Assembly: GCA_946885845.1 (NCBI GenBank)
Contig: CAMPHJ010000068.1
Location: forward strand, 1-8,857
Direction of reading: 5' to 3'
DNA length: 8,857 nt
From: an uncultured Sphingobium sp.
GTDB lineage: Bacteria; Pseudomonadota; Alphaproteobacteria; Sphingomonadales; Sphingomonadaceae
The notes under the pieces were generated by a model. The model was not told where the DNA came from. It did no database searches and worked only from the letters and a program-made list of their open reading frames with translations. Position numbers and translations under genes: made by a program. Position 1 is the first letter of the stretch, and each line of letters opens with the position of its first letter. Positions 6,923 through 8,857 of this stretch are shown here, piece by piece.

Positions 6923-6968
6923 ATTTCAGCGACATGGCCATGAAAGCCGCATGACGATCCGATGACGA
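6923..6968 (-). promoter_or_regulatory. Pho box and -10 of the phoX promoter
   Basis: On the minus strand three seven-base units stand in an exact 11-base period: TCGTCAT (6968-6962), TCGTCAT (6957-6951) and CTTTCAT (6946-6940), separated by four bases each. The PhoB half-site consensus is CTGTCAT with four-base spacers. A -10-like TGAAAT (6928-6923) lies 11 bases past the last unit, the usual geometry where a Pho box replaces the -35. It sits in the gap between divK and phoX. Confidence 0.78.
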
Positions 6969-6982
6969 TCACCACCCAGTCG

Positions 6983-7345
6983 TTACAGTAGCGCGTTCAC
7001 CTGTTCGACAAAGCGCAGCACCGAAATGGGTTTGGACACATAGGCCTGCGCACCAGCGCCGCGAATCCGGTCTTCATCGCCCTTACCGGCATAGGCGGTG
7101 ACCGCCATGATCGGGACGGCGGACAGGCGCGGATCGCGTTTCAGCGATATGATGAGGTCAAGGCCGCTGACATGGGGCAGGTGGATGTCGGTGATCACCA
7201 GGTCCGGGCGAAACTCCAGCGCCTGCGTCACCACGTCCCGACCGTCGCGCAGGGGCAGCACTTCATGCCCGTGCGCGCGCAGCAAATCGCAAAAAAGTTT
7301 GAGATTGAGTTCGTTGTCCTCGACAACGAGCACGCGCTTTGCCAC
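6983..7345 (-). CDS. divK: Single-domain response regulator DivK
   Basis: The 120-residue product is a stand-alone receiver domain. In Caulobacter, DivK is phosphorylated by DivJ and dephosphorylated by PleC and, through DivL and CckA, lowers CtrA activity to control the cell cycle and polarity. Visible residues are the acidic pair E9-D10, phospho-acceptor D53 (in VITDIHLP), T83 of the switch and K105 (in YVSKPISV). The motifs VLVVEDNELNLKLF and AVTAYAGKGDEDRIR closely resemble Caulobacter DivK, which distinguishes it from generic CheY-like proteins. The start is GTG (complement at 7343-7345); an in-frame TGA two codons upstream excludes a longer form. No pleD follows, unlike in Caulobacter: the next minus-strand gene is phoX. 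It is divergent from the DUF3572 gene across 70 bases. Confidence 0.9.
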   Translation of the reverse strand: MAKRVLVVEDNELNLKLFCDLLRAHGHEVLPLRDGRDVVTQALEFRPDLVITDIHLPHVSGLDLIISLKRDPRLSAVPIMAVTAYAGKGDEDRIRGAGAQAYVSKPISVLRFVEQVNALL

Positions 7346-7368
7346 CAGTCACCCGCGTTTCGATCCAT

Positions 7369-7385
7369 GCGCACGACATGTGCGC
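7369..7385. repeat. Inverted repeat in the divK/DUF3572 divergent promoter region
   Basis: GCGCAC (7369-7374) and GTGCGC (7380-7385) are complementary around a five-base spacer, midway between two divergent genes. A GAATC (GANTC, the CcrM methylation target) follows at 7408-7412. A regulator-binding role is possible but unproven; no convincing -35/-10 pair is visible in the 70 bases. Confidence 0.35.
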
Positions 7386-7415
7386 CGTTCATATTGTCCC
7401 CAGTCGAGAATCACC

Positions 7416-7712
7416 ATGCGTCCCCATCACCCCGAAGGCAAGCAGGATAGCCAAGGCGATGCCCAGGAAGCGGGCACGCTGGCGCTGATGGCGCTGGCCT
7501 GGACATTAAGCGATGAGCGGCGCGCCGAGCGGCTGCTGGCGTTGACGGGACTGGACGCCGATGCGCTGCGCGCGGGCATCGACAGCCCGGCGGTGCTGGG
7601 CGCGGTGCTGGATTTCCTGGCCGACCATGAGCCTGATTTGATCGCCTGCGCCGAAGCGATCGAAACCGCGCCAGCCACTTTGATCGGCATCAGGACCCGG
7701 CTTCGCCAATGA
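7416..7712 (+). CDS. DUF3572 family protein
   Basis: The 98-residue product matches the small alphaproteobacterial DUF3572 family of unknown function. After a charged leader (1-20) the helical core reads ALMALAWTLSDERRAERLLA, LTGLDADALRAGIDSPAVLG and AVLDFLADHEPDLIACAE, the pattern I associate with the family. There is no signal or membrane segment. ATG 7416 was chosen because upstream in-frame sequence lies antisense to divK. Its stop TGA shares bases with the ATG of the next gene (ATGA at 7709-7712), which implies translational coupling. The position divergent from divK is, to my recollection, recurrent in sphingomonads, but a functional link to DivK is not shown by the sequence. Confidence 0.82.
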   Translation: MRPHHPEGKQDSQGDAQEAGTLALMALAWTLSDERRAERLLALTGLDADALRAGIDSPAVLGAVLDFLADHEPDLIACAEAIETAPATLIGIRTRLRQ

Positions 7713-8365
7713 CCCGCCCCCTTATCATCACCGATTGCGACGAAGTCCTGCTGCACATGGTCGTGCCGTTTCGGCAATGGCTGGACGAGCAGCACAATGT
7801 CCATTTCGACATGGGCGAACCGGGCTTTGTCGAAGCGCTGCGCCACAAGGACAGCGGCATTCCGCTGGAGCGCAAGCTGGTGTGGGAACTGCTGATCGGC
7901 TTTTTCGACACCGAAATGCACCGGCAACAACCGATTGCAGGCGCGATCGAAGCCCTTGGCCGCCTGTCGCGCATCGCCGACATCGTCGTGCTGACCAATA
8001 TCGGCGAGCGTCATCACCAACAGCGGATCGAACAACTGGCCGCGCACGGGCTGCACCATCGCGTTCACTGGAACCATGGCGGCAAGGGGCCGCCGCTGGC
8101 CGCCATCGTCGCGGAACGCCAGCCGTCGGTCGCCCTGTTCATCGACGACCTGGCCGAACATCATGCATCGGTTGCGGACCATGCGCCGGGCGTATGGCGC
8201 CTGCACATGGTCGGCGAACCCGAACTTGCCCCCAAGATCGCCGCCGCCCCGTCATCCCATGCGCGGATCGACACCTGGAGCGCCGCGGAACAATGGATCA
8301 CCGAGCGGTTGGCCCAAGGCCCCGCCCCATTTTCCCCACCCTCTACCGATGGAGCTTTCCTATGA
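7709..8365 (+). CDS. HAD-superfamily hydrolase, substrate unknown
   Basis: The 218-residue product has all four haloacid-dehalogenase motifs: I, D9-C-D11-E-V (nucleophile and acid/base aspartates, the second favouring phosphatase action); II, T96 in VVLTN; III, K126 in HGGKG; and IV, D146-D147 in ALFIDDLAE for Mg2+ binding. The segment between motifs I and II (about 14-85) forms a helical cap of moderate size. Residues 101-124 are unusually rich in histidine (HH, HHRVHWNH). The C-terminal 20 residues are Pro-rich and probably disordered. It overlaps the DUF3572 gene by four bases and the RidA gene by four bases, so the three are one operon. The substrate cannot be read from sequence; a small phosphorylated metabolite is the default guess. 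Confidence 0.85.
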   Translation: MTRPLIITDCDEVLLHMVVPFRQWLDEQHNVHFDMGEPGFVEALRHKDSGIPLERKLVWELLIGFFDTEMHRQQPIAGAIEALGRLSRIADIVVLTNIGERHHQQRIEQLAAHGLHHRVHWNHGGKGPPLAAIVAERQPSVALFIDDLAEHHASVADHAPGVWRLHMVGEPELAPKIAAAPSSHARIDTWSAAEQWITERLAQGPAPFSPPSTDGAFL

Positions 8366-8826
8366 GCGTTGAAACCCGACTTGCCGAACTGGGCATCACC
8401 CTGCCCGTGGCCGCCGCACCCGTTGCCGCTTATGTCGCCACGGTGGAAGCCAATGGCCTGCTGCATATCTCCGGTCAGATTTCCCTGTCCGACGGCCAGT
8501 TGATGACCGGTCGGCTGGGCGAGGACCGCGACCTGGATTATGGCGTCAAGGCGGCGCGCGCCTGCGGCCTGAACCTGATCGCGCAGATCAAGGCGGCGCT
8601 TGGCAGCCTGGACCGGGTCGAGCGGATCGTGAAGCTGGGCGCGTTCATCAGTAGCGCTCCTGATTTCACCGACCAGCCCAAGGTCGCCAATGGCGCGTCG
8701 GAATTGATGGTCGAAGTGTTCGGCGACGCGGGCAAGCACACGCGCAGCGCAGTTGGCGTTCCCGTCCTGCCGTTGGGCGCCGTCGTCGAAATCGACGCTG
8801 TCGTCCTTGTCCGGCCCGCCGCCTGA
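8362..8826 (+). CDS. RidA/YjgF-family protein (long subgroup)
   Basis: RidA proteins hydrolyse reactive enamine/imine intermediates made by PLP enzymes, protecting those enzymes; some relatives do other deaminations. The 154-residue product is longer than canonical RidA (about 128) and belongs to the longer YjgF-like subgroup, with an N-terminal MSVETRLAELGITLPVAAAP. Family marks are LHISGQISL near 34-42 and the C-terminal HTRSAVGVPVLPLGAVVEID, in which R128 and E143 stand 15 residues apart as do catalytic Arg105 and Glu120 of Salmonella RidA. It is cytosolic and probably trimeric. ATG 8362 overlaps the HAD stop (ATGA), with GGAG seven bases upstream. Activity as an imine deaminase is likely given the retained arginine but not proven for this subgroup. 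Confidence 0.9.
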   Translation: MSVETRLAELGITLPVAAAPVAAYVATVEANGLLHISGQISLSDGQLMTGRLGEDRDLDYGVKAARACGLNLIAQIKAALGSLDRVERIVKLGAFISSAPDFTDQPKVANGASELMVEVFGDAGKHTRSAVGVPVLPLGAVVEIDAVVLVRPAA

Positions 8827-8857
8827 TCCTTACCCCTTCCTGACCGAACGGCCCTTT

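Noticed and set aside
7427..8206. A 259-codon minus-strand frame across the DUF3572 and HAD genes
   Set aside because: It is antisense to two well-supported genes, and the HAD motifs on the plus strand are complete.
8827..8857. Start of a further gene after the RidA gene
   Set aside because: Only 31 bases remain and there is no start codon with a ribosome site or any readable coding signal.

Overview
The window looks like chromosomal DNA of a sphingomonad-type alphaproteobacterium (Sphingobium/Sphingomonas group). This rests on the high G+C, the gene types and order (CobS-CobT of the aerobic cobaltochelatase, a short-coiled-coil GreA/GreB relative, a DivK-type regulator next to a DUF3572 gene) and the protein signatures. 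The genus is inferred from memory of these families, not from a search. No RNA gene, insertion sequence, CRISPR array or phage gene is visible. Coding density is high and the longest gap is about 210 bases.

Layout. (1) 1-2781, plus strand: the 3' end of cobS, then cobT four bases later, then a GreA/GreB-family transcription factor. (2) 2871-4400, minus strand: dps, a six-helix membrane protein of the TMEM165/GDT1 (UPF0016) type with degraded signature motifs, and a 110-residue protein of unknown function. The last two are 15 bases apart and look co-transcribed; dps follows after about 120 bases. (3) 4613-4780, plus strand: rpmG (ribosomal protein L33), with a hairpin plus T-rich tract in its leader and a very strong terminator after it. 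(4) 4960-6831, minus strand: a PhoX-type phosphatase with a signal that reads as both twin-arginine and lipoprotein, preceded by a three-repeat Pho box at 6940-6968. (5) 6983-7345, minus strand: divK. (6) 7416-8826, plus strand and divergent from divK: a tightly coupled trio, DUF3572 protein, HAD hydrolase and RidA-family protein, joined by ATGA overlaps.

Functional themes: cobalt insertion in aerobic cobalamin synthesis; iron storage and DNA protection next to a possible cation transporter; phosphate scavenging under PhoB control; cell-cycle signalling; and possible metabolite repair (HAD plus RidA). I found no clearly new multi-gene system. The best leads are the Pho box matched to phoX, the predicted Tat-exported lipoprotein form of PhoX, the GDT1 relative that has lost its motif glutamates, and the HAD-RidA coupling.
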